Origin: Paenibacillus_AM sp052180255
GTDB taxonomy: Bacteria > Bacillota > Bacilli > Paenibacillales > NBRC-103111
Assembly (NCBI RefSeq): GCF_052180255.1
Contig: NZ_CP197466.1
Coordinates: 2,852,001 to 2,916,000 of the forward strand
DNA length: 64,000 bases
Direction: 5' to 3'
The notes beneath the pieces were generated by a model. The model did no database searches. It was not told where the DNA came from and saw only the letters and a program-made list of their open reading frames with translations. A program made the translations under genes and the position numbers. Shown piece after piece: positions 34,592 to 42,862 of this stretch (its first letter is position 1; every line of letters starts with the position of its first letter).

Positions 34592-36139
34592 CTAATTTGG
34601 ATTTTCTTCAGGTTGACGACTGTTGTCAATGGATCTTGTAAGCGAGGGTCTCTTCTTGTCACTTGTGACACGCAACCGAACAATAATCGCAAGCATTCCC
34701 TTGGCATTAAATGGGATGAACGGCCACATATACGGCGAATTATAGGATCGCTGTAAGCACAAGATGACGAGCCATAACGTACATACGACGATAAAACCAG
34801 GTGCACCCATAATGGCGGCTACGATTAAAAAAATGAGCCTTGATATTCGATTGGCTAAACTAAGTTCATAGCTTGGCGTAGCGAACAGTCCAATGGAAGA
34901 AACTGCTAAATATAGAATTACTTCGTTAACAAATAAACCTGTCTTCACGGCAATGTCACCTACGAGAATGGCTGCGACGAGGCCCATCGCAATAGCAAGT
35001 GGTGAAGGCGTATGAACAGATGCCATCCTCATGAGATCTAGCCCCAGCTCAGCAATTAGGAATTGCGCCAGAATGGGCAGCTCCCCCGTCTTGTGAGGGC
35101 CTAAGAAATCAAGCCCAGGCGGCTTCATCTCAGGATGAACCACAACAATCAAATACCACAAAGGCAGCAGAAAGAGTGACATGACGATCCCAATAAAACG
35201 CACCCATCGTAAATATGTACCTACGACAGGCGTTTCCCTAAACTCTTCCGCGTGTTGGACATGGTGAAAGAAGGTCGTAGGCATGATCATCACACTGGGC
35301 GATGTATCGACGAATATAGCAACATGTCCTTCAAGGATATGAGAAGCGATCACATCTGGACGCTCAGAGTACCGAACTAATGGATACGGACTCCATCCAC
35401 TTTTTTCTATTATCGCTTCTTCGAGCTGCTTCTCTGCAAGTGGCAGGCCATCAAGTTCAACTTCATTAATTTTCTTCTTGATATTCTCGATCAAATTCGG
35501 TTGAGCAATATCATTAATATAGGAAATACAAATGTCTGTGCTCGTTCGCTTGCCCACCTGCATCATTTCCGTCATTAACCCAGGGTCACGAATACGTCTA
35601 CGAACAAGTGTCACGTTTGTCAACAACGTTTCCACAAACCCATCTCTAGCCCCGCGAACAACCCGCTCTAACTCGGGCTCCTCTGTAGAACGCACAGGGA
35701 AGGCCTTCGCATCTATAACCAATGCCTCTTGGGATTGGTCAAAGAAAAGTGCGGTTGCCCCTGCGAGCACTTTACCAACGACCTCAGTCATCGATTGATA
35801 GGTCTGAACTTGAATATGGGCAACCAACTGTTCCGAGAAAGTATGTACAATATTGTCTTGTACCCGGTCTACATCTAAATACGTTAAGCGAGATATGATC
35901 TCTGTCAAGACAGTGTCTTTAGCAAAGCCGTTAATATAAAATAAGGCTGTCTTCTGTCCCCCAAACGTCATTTCGCGATAACACACATCAAAACTTTTAT
36001 TTAAACCCACTTTATTTTCCAGTTCTTTTTCTACATCTTCCAAAGTGACTGGAATCTTATCCTGATCTGCGTTGCCACCTTTGGTCGCAGGCTTCTTAGG
36101 GTATACCATCTTTAGCAGCCTCCTTATCCAAATATTCAT
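34592..36139 (-). CDS. spoVAF: Spore protein SpoVAF (GerA-like germinant receptor family)
   Basis: A 515-residue membrane protein of the GerA A-subunit family: a soluble N-terminal part (about 1-290) with DICISYINDIA and DGLPLAEKQLEEAI, then four or five membrane helices with the PPGLDFLG loop. The position between spoVAB and lysA identifies it as SpoVAF rather than a true germinant receptor; no gerB/gerC partners follow. In B. subtilis SpoVAF works with FigP as an ion channel that amplifies germination. The ATG at 36139 follows GGAGG. The usual neighbours spoVAC, spoVAD and spoVAE are absent. Confidence 0.9.
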   Translation of the reverse strand: MNIWIRRLLKMVYPKKPATKGGNADQDKIPVTLEDVEKELENKVGLNKSFDVCYREMTFGGQKTALFYINGFAKDTVLTEIISRLTYLDVDRVQDNIVHTFSEQLVAHIQVQTYQSMTEVVGKVLAGATALFFDQSQEALVIDAKAFPVRSTEEPELERVVRGARDGFVETLLTNVTLVRRRIRDPGLMTEMMQVGKRTSTDICISYINDIAQPNLIENIKKKINEVELDGLPLAEKQLEEAIIEKSGWSPYPLVRYSERPDVIASHILEGHVAIFVDTSPSVMIMPTTFFHHVQHAEEFRETPVVGTYLRWVRFIGIVMSLFLLPLWYLIVVVHPEMKPPGLDFLGPHKTGELPILAQFLIAELGLDLMRMASVHTPSPLAIAMGLVAAILVGDIAVKTGLFVNEVILYLAVSSIGLFATPSYELSLANRISRLIFLIVAAIMGAPGFIVVCTLWLVILCLQRSYNSPYMWPFIPFNAKGMLAIIVRLRVTSDKKRPSLTRSIDNSRQPEENPN

Positions 36140-36150
36140 CTACATCCTCC

Positions 36151-36570
36151 TTAGAACACAAGCCATTCCAATAACGAACCAAACACTTTACCAAGTATCA
36201 TCGCCATGAGTAACCAGATCATATAGGAATCAAGCCCAATTCGCTTCGCTAAAATCGGAAGCACGTTAATAACTTCAGTAAGTGCTCCTGCCAACATCCC
36301 TACAAAACAGCCTGAGAATAACCCGATGACTGCTGTGCTAAATACCGGTAATGTAAAGATCACACCTTCAAAATCTAAAATTGTAAAAAGAAGAGAACCG
36401 AATACGACCGCCTCCTCATAGCGCCGAATACAAGAAAAAGATTTACTTACCTGCATCAAACGTGGAATGATATCAAGCACAACGAGAAACGCGACCATAC
36501 CACTTCCGACGGCAATTCCCCCTGCCAAACCAATGAAGCCAGATAGGAACATTCCGAGCCCTAGTGTCAT
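36151..36570 (-). CDS. spoVAB: Stage V sporulation protein AB
   Basis: A 139-residue membrane protein with four helices and the SpoVAB sequence GLAGGIAVGSGMVAFLVVLDIIPRL. In B. subtilis it is the second gene of the spoVA operon, which moves dipicolinic acid into and out of the spore; the role of AB itself is not known. The ATG overlaps the spoVAA stop as ATGA. spoVAF starts 12 bases downstream of its stop, where B. subtilis has spoVAC. Confidence 0.92.
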   Translation of the reverse strand: MTLGLGMFLSGFIGLAGGIAVGSGMVAFLVVLDIIPRLMQVSKSFSCIRRYEEAVVFGSLLFTILDFEGVIFTLPVFSTAVIGLFSGCFVGMLAGALTEVINVLPILAKRIGLDSYMIWLLMAMILGKVFGSLLEWLVF

Positions 36571-37199
36571 TCAGACTCCCTTCTCTCGTGGATTCTATGG
36601 TATTCCTCCGTTATGACATATTGATTCACATTCTCTTGATAGTTGTACATCTCAAGTTCCAATGGACTGGGTTCTTCATTAAACCTTTTTTTGAAAATAT
36701 GATTGAAAAAGATCATCATCCCCACCCCAATTCCAATGGAATACGGAATTTGTAGAACAAGCGGGTGATTCTCTTTTTTCCCGGTCAGCATCTCATAGAT
36801 CCGCTGATGTACAGCAAGCATGCTCACGTCCGCGTGAAAGTTCATAATGGTAAGACCTGCACCAATAAAGAGCAGCAGCCATACGAGTATGATCAGGGTT
36901 AAGCGTGCTTTTACAGGTCCATTTGCAATCTCAAGTAAAGCATGTGGTTCTCCAAAATGTTCAATTTGAATGTGGGGAATCTCGTCCTTTATTTTCTGAA
37001 TAATCATCATCATATCGATGAGTACCCGGTTACCATCACTTCGTGAAGGTTTGTAAATGATGAGCTCCTTTAACTTTTGCTCCTGTTCGGGGCTTGCAAT
37101 CATCTGAGCAATATCCCCAAGACGAATGGTTTTACCGCGGGCGATTTGGACTCTTCGACGCAGGCGAATATATAGAATAGGAATCGATTCACGCTTCAT
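36567..37199 (-). CDS. spoVAA: Stage V sporulation protein AA
   Basis: A 210-residue protein: a soluble N-terminal domain (PILYIRLRRRV, LGDIAQMI) and two membrane helices (about 92-115 and 150-170), followed by a charged end. It matches SpoVAA, first gene of the spoVA operon. The ATG at 37199 follows GGGGGGA; an upstream frame to 37241 has no site. A terminator after sigF and a forespore-type promoter at 37255-37284 lie upstream, so it is expressed apart from sigF, as in B. subtilis where the operon is sigma-G dependent. Confidence 0.92.
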   Translation of the reverse strand: MKRESIPILYIRLRRRVQIARGKTIRLGDIAQMIASPEQEQKLKELIIYKPSRSDGNRVLIDMMMIIQKIKDEIPHIQIEHFGEPHALLEIANGPVKARLTLIILVWLLLFIGAGLTIMNFHADVSMLAVHQRIYEMLTGKKENHPLVLQIPYSIGIGVGMMIFFNHIFKKRFNEEPSPLELEMYNYQENVNQYVITEEYHRIHERRESE

Positions 37200-37254
37200 A
37201 TTGAATATCCCCCCTTTACCTAATAACAAGTCGCAAACCATCTAATCCTTGCGT

Positions 37255-37284
37255 TAGTGTTATCCAAACAATTCCTTTACATAC
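37255..37284 (-). promoter_or_regulatory. Forespore (sigma-F/sigma-G) promoter of spoVAA
   Basis: On the minus strand GTATG (37284-37280) is followed after exactly 15 bases by GATAACACTA (37264-37255). This fits the forespore consensus (GYWTA or GHATR, N15, GGNRANANTW) apart from one position in each element. It lies about 55 bases before the spoVAA start and after the sigF terminator. Confidence 0.65.
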
Positions 37285-37285
37285 G

Positions 37286-37319
37286 CAAAAAACCAAATCG
37301 CTATTGAGCGATCTGGTTT
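37286..37319 (-). terminator. Terminator at the end of sigF
   Basis: AAACCAAATCGCT (37290-37302) pairs with AGCGATCTGGTTT (37307-37319) around ATTG with one mismatch, followed on the minus strand by U6. It overlaps the sigF stop codon and separates spoIIA from spoVA transcripts. Confidence 0.8.
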
Positions 37320-38056
37320 TTGATAAGCTGAAGTATTTTCTTTTCCAATCTAGACACTTGTACTTGGGATATCCCAAGCCTGGTAGCAACCTCTGATTGG
37401 GTCTGATCTCGATAATAACGAAGATAGACGATGAGCTGCTCCCGCTCTGACAATCCTTCGATTGCTTCATTTAGCGCCAAGCGCTCGAACCATTTTTCCT
37501 GCGTATCATCCGCAATTTGATCCATCAAGGTGATGGGATCACCATCATTTTCGAATACTGTTTCATGAATCGAAGACAGCGGCTTGTTCGCTTCCTGAGC
37601 GAATACAACCTCTTCAGGCGTAATACCAAGATGATCTCCAACCTCTTTAATGGTAGGAAGCCGACCTAGTTCACGTAACAATTCATCCTTCGTTTTACGA
37701 ACCTTATTGGCTAGTTCCTTAAGAGATCGGCTTACCTTTAACGTCCCATCATCTCGTAAAAACCGCTGTATCTCCCCAATGATCATAGGTACAGCATAAG
37801 TTGAAAACTTCACTTCATAGGATAGATCAAATTTATCCACCGATTTCAATAGCCCAATGCAACCGATTTGGAATAAATCTTCCGCTTCGTATCCCCGGTT
37901 TAGAAACCGCTGTACGACAGACCAGACGAGTCTAATGTTACAGCTCACCAGCGTCTCTCTCGACACTTGATCTCCCGATTGGCTGAGCGCGATCAGTCTT
38001 TTGACTTCTCCATCATCCAAATAGCGGTGAGAACCATGCTTCAAATCGACTTCCAT
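37301..38056 (-). CDS. sigF: RNA polymerase sigma factor SigF
   Basis: A 251-residue sigma-70 family factor of the SigF/SigG/SigB type. Region 2 has YEAEDLFQIGCIGLLK and EVKFSTYAVPMIIGEIQRFLRDDG; region 3 has LGRLPTIKEVGDHLGI; region 4 has TQSEVATRLGISQVQVSRLEK. SigF is the first forespore-specific sigma factor. Position after spoIIAA and spoIIAB fixes the identity. The ATG at 38056 follows AGGAGA and lies 11 bases after the spoIIAB stop. Confidence 0.96.
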   Translation of the reverse strand: MEVDLKHGSHRYLDDGEVKRLIALSQSGDQVSRETLVSCNIRLVWSVVQRFLNRGYEAEDLFQIGCIGLLKSVDKFDLSYEVKFSTYAVPMIIGEIQRFLRDDGTLKVSRSLKELANKVRKTKDELLRELGRLPTIKEVGDHLGITPEEVVFAQEANKPLSSIHETVFENDGDPITLMDQIADDTQEKWFERLALNEAIEGLSEREQLIVYLRYYRDQTQSEVATRLGISQVQVSRLEKKILQLIKNQIAQ

Positions 38057-38067
38057 AGACCAATCTC

Positions 38068-38517
38068 CTAATTGTACAAAGCTTTATTGGAGGCGATCCG
38101 CTTCATCATCGTAATCTTGGTGCCACTGCCGATCTTGCTTTCAACGTTCACTTTGTCCATGAAATTTTCCATAATGGTAAAGCCCATCCCTGATCGTTCC
38201 AACTCTGGTTTGGACGTATACAGCGGCTGCCTTGCTTCCTCTAAATCCCCTATACCAATGCCGAAATCTTCAATGATTAATGTAACCATGTCATTTTCAA
38301 TCTCTGTCGTGATGGAAATAACGCCATGACTATGATTATCATAACCATGAATAATGCAGTTGGTTACTGCCTCTGAGACAACTGTCTTCAGATCCGTAAG
38401 TTCGTTCATGTTCGGATCAAGTTGAGCTACGAAAGCACCAACTGCTACCCTTGCAAAGGATTCATTCTCAGACTTGGAAGCAAATTGAACGTTCATAAAG
38501 TTACGAGTTTCACTCAT
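38068..38517 (-). CDS. spoIIAB: Anti-sigma F factor SpoIIAB
   Basis: A 149-residue GHKL-type protein kinase and anti-sigma factor. The N box EAVTNCIIHGY, the G1 box EDFGIGIGD and G2 GMGFTIMENFMD are intact. It binds and holds SigF and phosphorylates SpoIIAA; ATP/ADP state and SpoIIE decide release in the forespore. It overlaps spoIIAA by four bases (ATGA), so the two proteins are made in coupled amounts. Confidence 0.96.
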   Translation of the reverse strand: MSETRNFMNVQFASKSENESFARVAVGAFVAQLDPNMNELTDLKTVVSEAVTNCIIHGYDNHSHGVISITTEIENDMVTLIIEDFGIGIGDLEEARQPLYTSKPELERSGMGFTIMENFMDKVNVESKIGSGTKITMMKRIASNKALYN

Positions 38518-38867
38518 AGGGCAACCTCCAAGCTTGAGAGCGCAGCTCTCTCATTATCTTGAATGGTCACAATTTTAAATAAGCCTGAAAGCTCGAACAA
38601 TCGATACACAGCAGGATTCGTATCGCAGACAACCATTTTCCCACCGCTTGCTGTAATTTGCTTGTAACGACCTAGAATGACACCTAATCCTGAACTGTCC
38701 ATAAAGGACAAATCCTTCAAACTAAGAACTAGATGTTTGACATCGCCTTTTGTGATTGCCTCTTCCATCCGAGATTTAACAGCACTCGCCGTATGATGAT
38801 CAAGCTCGCCTTTGAGCCGAACGATTAATGCCCTTCGGTTTTGTTCAAATTCGATTTGCAAACTCAT
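38514..38867 (-). CDS. spoIIAA: Anti-sigma F factor antagonist SpoIIAA
   Basis: A 117-residue STAS-domain protein. The phosphorylation site is in FMDSSGLG (S58, as in B. subtilis numbering). Unphosphorylated SpoIIAA pulls SpoIIAB off SigF. The ATG at 38867 follows GGAGTG; a TTG at 38885 in the same frame precedes that site and is rejected. A good sigma-H promoter lies 30-60 bases upstream. Confidence 0.96.
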   Translation of the reverse strand: MSLQIEFEQNRRALIVRLKGELDHHTASAVKSRMEEAITKGDVKHLVLSLKDLSFMDSSGLGVILGRYKQITASGGKMVVCDTNPAVYRLFELSGLFKIVTIQDNERAALSSLEVAL

Positions 38868-38896
38868 TATGTTCACTCCTTCCAAGGATGAACAAT

Positions 38897-38926
38897 GAAT
38901 TCTACGAAAAGCAGAACAATTCCTGC
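38897..38926 (-). promoter_or_regulatory. Sigma-H promoter of the spoIIA operon
   Basis: Minus strand GCAGGAATT (38926-38918), a 12-base spacer and GTAGAATTC (38905-38897) fit the sigma-H consensus (RnAGGAwWW, N11-12, RnnGAATww) at nearly every position. B. subtilis spoIIA is read by sigma-H with Spo0A help; Spo0A boxes (TGTCGAA) were not recognised here. Confidence 0.75.
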
Positions 38927-38999
38927 CCTCTTACAAAACTAGAAGAAATGCGCTAAAAACTGTCAAACATCACTATTTTTCGCTGCATAAATCGATCCA

Positions 39000-40181
39000 T
39001 TATCCTACTTGAAAAACAGAAGAAATTGTACGCTTGAAAAGTGTCCACCAACTTGCTTTAGCAACAGGAACAGGTGAGTGAAGCGGGTACTCCGATATGA
39101 TGTTCTCGCCGTTACGCACGACTAACTTTCCGATGGTCTGACCTGCAGCAATTGGTGCTTTAATTCCTGTTTCCAGCTGAAGCTCATGGTGAATGCCATC
39201 TATGGACTCACCCTTCTTCATTAAAACCGAGTAAGGACGATCTGCAACCAGCGGTACCGATCTCACTTGGCCTTTAGAGACTGTAAAACTGCCAAGTACA
39301 TCGCCTTTTTGAAAAATAGGGTGGTTCATATACTGAGCAAATGCGAAGTCAAACATCTTGGTGACTTCTGCATTGCGTGTCTTCGTATTCGGTTCACCTA
39401 ACACAACAGCAATAATGCGCATATTACCACGCTTGGCTGTGCCAGAGAGACAAAACTTCGCTTCTGCTGTAAATCCTGTTTTCAAACCATCTGCACCAGA
39501 GTAGAAACGAACAAGCTTATTCGTATTTACAAGCCAGAATGGTTTCTTAGAATCCTTGCGCAAATAGTCTTGATAGGCGCTTGTAAACTGGGTAATCTCA
39601 GGATGCTTGAGCAGCTCTCGGGACATAATCGCAATATCTTGTGCAGATGTAAAATGCTTATCAGCAGGAAGCCCATTACAGTTCATAAAATGCGTATTCT
39701 TCATGCCGAGCTGTGATGCTCGTTCATTCATCATTTGAACAAAATGCTCTTCAGAACCCGCCAATTTCTCAGCCATTGCAACGGATGCATCATTTCCTGA
39801 TGCCATCGCGATGCCTTTGAGCATATCATGAACGATCATTTCCTCACCTGGTTGTAAGAAAATTTGTGAGCCGCCCATCGATGCTGCATATTCACTCGTT
39901 CTTACTTTGTCATTCATCGATATTTTGCCGGAATCAATCGCTTCCATCACCAGCAGCATGGTCATAACTTTCGTGATTGATGCTGGCGGAAGTTTCTCAT
40001 CCTTATTTTTTTCAAACATGATTGTGCCTGTATCGGCATCCATAAGCACAGCAGAGCGCGCATTCGGTGTCAAATCCAATGACTGATCTTTTTTCTCCTC
40101 GGCTGCAAAAGCCGCACTCGTAAGTACAATCATCATGACGAGCTGAAGACAAGTCAGGCAACATAACCATTTTTTTAACAC
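39000..40181 (-). CDS. dacF: D-alanyl-D-alanine carboxypeptidase DacF
   Basis: A 393-residue S11 penicillin-binding protein. A signal peptide (about 1-26, cut after AFA) precedes SITK (S68-K71), SGN (128-130) and KTG (234-236), then a PBP5-like C-terminal domain and an amphipathic end. DacF is forespore-expressed in B. subtilis and trims cortex peptide side chains with DacB. It starts with GTG at 40181 behind AAGGGG. It lies just upstream of spoIIAA with a gap of about 130 bases, as in B. subtilis. Confidence 0.93.
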   Translation of the reverse strand: MLKKWLCCLTCLQLVMMIVLTSAAFAAEEKKDQSLDLTPNARSAVLMDADTGTIMFEKNKDEKLPPASITKVMTMLLVMEAIDSGKISMNDKVRTSEYAASMGGSQIFLQPGEEMIVHDMLKGIAMASGNDASVAMAEKLAGSEEHFVQMMNERASQLGMKNTHFMNCNGLPADKHFTSAQDIAIMSRELLKHPEITQFTSAYQDYLRKDSKKPFWLVNTNKLVRFYSGADGLKTGFTAEAKFCLSGTAKRGNMRIIAVVLGEPNTKTRNAEVTKMFDFAFAQYMNHPIFQKGDVLGSFTVSKGQVRSVPLVADRPYSVLMKKGESIDGIHHELQLETGIKAPIAAGQTIGKLVVRNGENIISEYPLHSPVPVAKASWWTLFKRTISSVFQVG

Positions 40182-40307
40182 GCTAACAACCCCTTCACAA
40201 ATGTTGACAGGTATGTAGACCTCTTCTACTCCATTTCTTGATAATCAGTGTTCACCATTTGAAAGGGAATTATACTAAAATATGTATGATTTGCTTCGTG
40301 CAGAAAC

Positions 40308-40367
40308 CCAAAAAAAAAGCTTGGACAAGCCTTATCGGTGTTACCGATAGAACTTGTTCAAGCTTTG
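40308..40367 (-). terminator. Long terminator after pdp
   Basis: AAGCTTGGACAAGCCTTATCGGT (from 40317) pairs, with a few mismatches, with ACCGATAGAACTTGTTCAAGCTT (to 40366). Plus-strand A9 before it gives a U9 tail on the minus strand. It lies between pdp and dacF. Confidence 0.85.
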
Positions 40368-40381
40368 TATACTACAGGTTT

Positions 40382-41716
40382 CTAGAGTCTTTCTACACCA
40401 TGCTTAGTCACTACCGCATAGATCAGTTGTGGCTTCTGCGGAACTGTTTCTGTGAGCCCATAAGCCTCTAGCACGCGCTTATGTACCTCCGCGACCGCTG
40501 CATCATCACTTGCTTCGCCAACATGCAGCTCAGCCAGCACATCACCAGCCTCCACGCGGTCAGCAGCTTTCTTGCGCAGGAGAACACCCACTCCAAGGTC
40601 GATACTCGACTCCTTGGTTGCGCGCCCTGCGCCCAACATCATCGCCGCCACACCGATAGCCTCTGCGGCAATCGAACCCACGTAGCCCGCACTAGGCGCA
40701 GCTACAGGCACAACGCGTGCTGCTTGCGGAAGTCGCTCTGGCGTATCCACTACTGAGGCGTCTCCCCCTTGTGCCGCCAAAAAGCTCTTGAACTTCGCTA
40801 GCGCATCACCGCTCGTCATAAGCGCAGCAAGCTTATCGCGTGCTGCTTCAACCGAATCTGCAGCTCCGCCTAGTCGCAGCATATGCGAGCCGAGCACCAG
40901 GCACAGCTCAGCAAGATCCTCCGGACCATGTCCTCGCAAGGTATCAATCGCTTCGATTACCTCAAGCGAGTTACCGACAGCCAAGCCAAGCGGCTCCTCC
41001 ATTCCAGTAATCACAGCTACTGTCTCACGTCCGACATGCTCACCGATCTCCACCATCGCTTGCGCAAGAACGATAGAATCTTCAAGATCCTTCATAAACG
41101 CACCATCGCCTGTTTTCACATCCAGAACAATCGCATCCGCACCAGATGCAATTTTCTTACTCATAATCGAAGAAGCAATGAGAGGGATCGAATCCACAGT
41201 TGCCGTTACATCACGCAGAGCATACAGCTTCTTATCGGCAGGTGTGATGTTACCCGTCTGGGAAATAACCGCAACCCCAACATCATTAACTTGCCCAATG
41301 AATTGCTCCTTCGTGAGCTCCACCGAGAATCCAGGAACTGCCTCTAACTTATCAATCGTTCCTCCTGTGTGTCCAAGTCCACGACCTGACATCTTCGCTA
41401 CAGGTACACCCGCCGCTGCAACAAGAGGTGCAAGTACCAAAGTAGTAGTGTCACCCACACCACCAGTTGAATGCTTATCCACCTTAATACCCGTAATCGA
41501 ACTAAGATCAACTTGCTCACCTGAGTTCACCATAGCCATTGTTAGATCAGCCGTTTCACGAGCTGTCATCCCTTGAAAATATATCGCCATCGCAAACGCC
41601 GCCATCTGATAATCAGGCAGTTGACCTCGTGAGTAAGCATCCACCATAAAATTAATTTCTTCTGTTAACAATTCAGCACCATCACGCTTTTTTTGAATCA
41701 CATCGACCGCTCTCAT
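40382..41716 (-). CDS. pdp: Pyrimidine-nucleoside phosphorylase
   Basis: A 444-residue family II nucleoside phosphorylase that cleaves uridine and thymidine (and deoxyuridine) with phosphate. It has KHSTGGVGDTTTL, the phosphate-binding region, then SGRGLGHTGGTIDKLE (the thymidine/pyrimidine nucleoside phosphorylase signature) and DVKTGDGAFM. The ATG at 41716 follows AGGAAGTG. With punA and drm nearby it belongs to nucleoside salvage. In this window the 12-kb fad block separates it from them. Codons in the 3' third are visibly richer in GC than flanking genes. Confidence 0.95.
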   Translation of the reverse strand: MRAVDVIQKKRDGAELLTEEINFMVDAYSRGQLPDYQMAAFAMAIYFQGMTARETADLTMAMVNSGEQVDLSSITGIKVDKHSTGGVGDTTTLVLAPLVAAAGVPVAKMSGRGLGHTGGTIDKLEAVPGFSVELTKEQFIGQVNDVGVAVISQTGNITPADKKLYALRDVTATVDSIPLIASSIMSKKIASGADAIVLDVKTGDGAFMKDLEDSIVLAQAMVEIGEHVGRETVAVITGMEEPLGLAVGNSLEVIEAIDTLRGHGPEDLAELCLVLGSHMLRLGGAADSVEAARDKLAALMTSGDALAKFKSFLAAQGGDASVVDTPERLPQAARVVPVAAPSAGYVGSIAAEAIGVAAMMLGAGRATKESSIDLGVGVLLRKKAADRVEAGDVLAELHVGEASDDAAVAEVHKRVLEAYGLTETVPQKPQLIYAVVTKHGVERL

Positions 41717-41792
41717 ATTCTTCACTTCCTCTACAAATATGTACATCGATCCTTAGAATTTATCATTCAACAATATAAACTCTATCTCACGA

Positions 41793-41818
41793 CAAAAAGG
41801 GAGCCTTAGCTCCCTTTT
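41793..41818 (-). terminator. Terminator after the cupredoxin gene
   Basis: AAAAGGGAGC (41795-41804) pairs with GCTCCCTTTT (41809-41818) around CTTA, with A runs on the plus strand before it. Confidence 0.85.
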
Positions 41819-41830
41819 AGTATAAACCAT

Positions 41831-42214
41831 TTATTCCGTTACCACTAATTTTGAAATCATTTTGTCATGTCCAACACCGCACATAAGTGCACAATGAAGC
41901 TCATACTCACCCGGTTTATCAAAAGTAACTTCTTGAGAAGGGTTTTCTTTGTCCAATTTTACGTTTAAATTTTTAATTTCGATTGCGTGTAAGCCTTCTT
42001 TGTTGCTGAATACAACCTTCAGCTTTTCGCCTTTTTTCACCTTATACTCAGCTTGGTCAAATTGGAAGTTCGAAGCAACAATCTTTAATGTGCTGCCAGC
42101 GTCTTTCTTCTCCTGCTCAGCTGCAGCTTGGCGGTCAGAAATATTTTGATACAAGACACTGCCGCCCAATACAATTGCCACGACAAGTAAAATAGACATC
42201 AACCATTTGTACAT
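41831..42214 (-). CDS. Membrane-anchored CuA-type cupredoxin
   Basis: A 127-residue protein: one N-terminal helix (about 4-22), then a cupredoxin domain. It carries the whole CuA ligand set: H76 in LHAIEI and C108-x3-C112-x3-H116-x2-M119 (HCALMCGVGHDKM), as in cytochrome c oxidase subunit II. Yet it lacks the second transmembrane hairpin helix and there are no other oxidase genes nearby. It could be a stand-alone electron carrier or a copper donor. The ATG at 42214 follows GGGGGGA; the longer frame to 42289 lacks a site. Confidence 0.88.
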   Translation of the reverse strand: MYKWLMSILLVVAIVLGGSVLYQNISDRQAAAEQEKKDAGSTLKIVASNFQFDQAEYKVKKGEKLKVVFSNKEGLHAIEIKNLNVKLDKENPSQEVTFDKPGEYELHCALMCGVGHDKMISKLVVTE

Positions 42215-42351
42215 CGATAATCCCCCCGAAATGTTGTCATCCTCTATTGTACATAAGATTGCACGAAACCCCATATGTTTCCTTGTCAAAAAAACGAAAA
42301 ATTTGTGACAATATTAATTGAAATTTTTGTGTATTCACCAAACAAGCAATT

Positions 42352-42762
42352 TTAAATAATCCGAAAAGAGCCTGTCCCCATCGCACCTAATTGACCTTGC
42401 TCATTCATGACCGTGCCGTAAGTCGTGATGGACCTGCGTGATTGGTGGACGATTTCTGCTGTGACAATGAGTTTCCCCTCTGACATCGGGGCAACAAAGT
42501 GCATATTCAAATTAGCTGTCACTGACTTATCTTCAGGTCTTGCAAGGATAACTGCGAGTCCCATCGCATTATCCATAAGTGACGAGAGAACGCCTCCATG
42601 CACAATACCAATAATATTTAAATGGTGTGGCTGTGCTTCCAAGCTAATTTTTACGATACCCTGATCCAAACTTTCTATCTTGCATCCTAGGAAACCCCAA
42701 AATGTACGCTCTGCAAGCTCATAAATCTGCTGCAAATATGCATCGTGATCGAATGAGTTCAT
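42352..42762 (-). CDS. PaaI-family hotdog thioesterase
   Basis: A 136-residue single hotdog-fold protein. The family loop HHLNIIGIVHGGVLSSLMDNAMGLA contains the active-site HGG and the acidic residue D (LMDNA). It probably cleaves acyl-CoA or aryl-CoA; PaaI-like enzymes often release CoA trapped on dead-end intermediates. Being just downstream of the fad operon and on the same strand, it may act there, but a hairpin at 42805-42835 lies between them. Confidence 0.87.
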   Translation of the reverse strand: MNSFDHDAYLQQIYELAERTFWGFLGCKIESLDQGIVKISLEAQPHHLNIIGIVHGGVLSSLMDNAMGLAVILARPEDKSVTANLNMHFVAPMSEGKLIVTAEIVHQSRRSITTYGTVMNEQGQLGAMGTGSFRII

Positions 42763-42804
42763 GATCTTCGCACCCTCCTACCTAATATCTCCTTATTTAA
42801 ATAA

Positions 42805-42835
42805 CAATACCCCACAAGAGCGAATCGTTGCGGGG
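42805..42835 (-). terminator. Terminator-like hairpin after lcfA
   Basis: CCCCACAA (42810-42817) pairs with TTGCGGGG (42828-42835) with one G-U pair; on the minus strand it is followed by TATTGTTATTTAA. It may partly end the fad transcript before the thioesterase. Confidence 0.55.
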
Positions 42836-42862
42836 CCGTTCGTTCTAACTTTTACTAACTAA

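Noticed and set aside
34592..36139. Functional GerA-type germinant receptor
   Set aside because: No B or C subunit genes follow, and the place before lysA after spoVAB is that of spoVAF.
40788..41576. 262-codon open frame antisense to pdp
   Set aside because: It lies wholly within pdp, whose motifs are clear, has no Shine-Dalgarno, and its translation is Ser/Thr/Ala-rich without family features. The GC-rich codons of pdp keep the opposite frame open.
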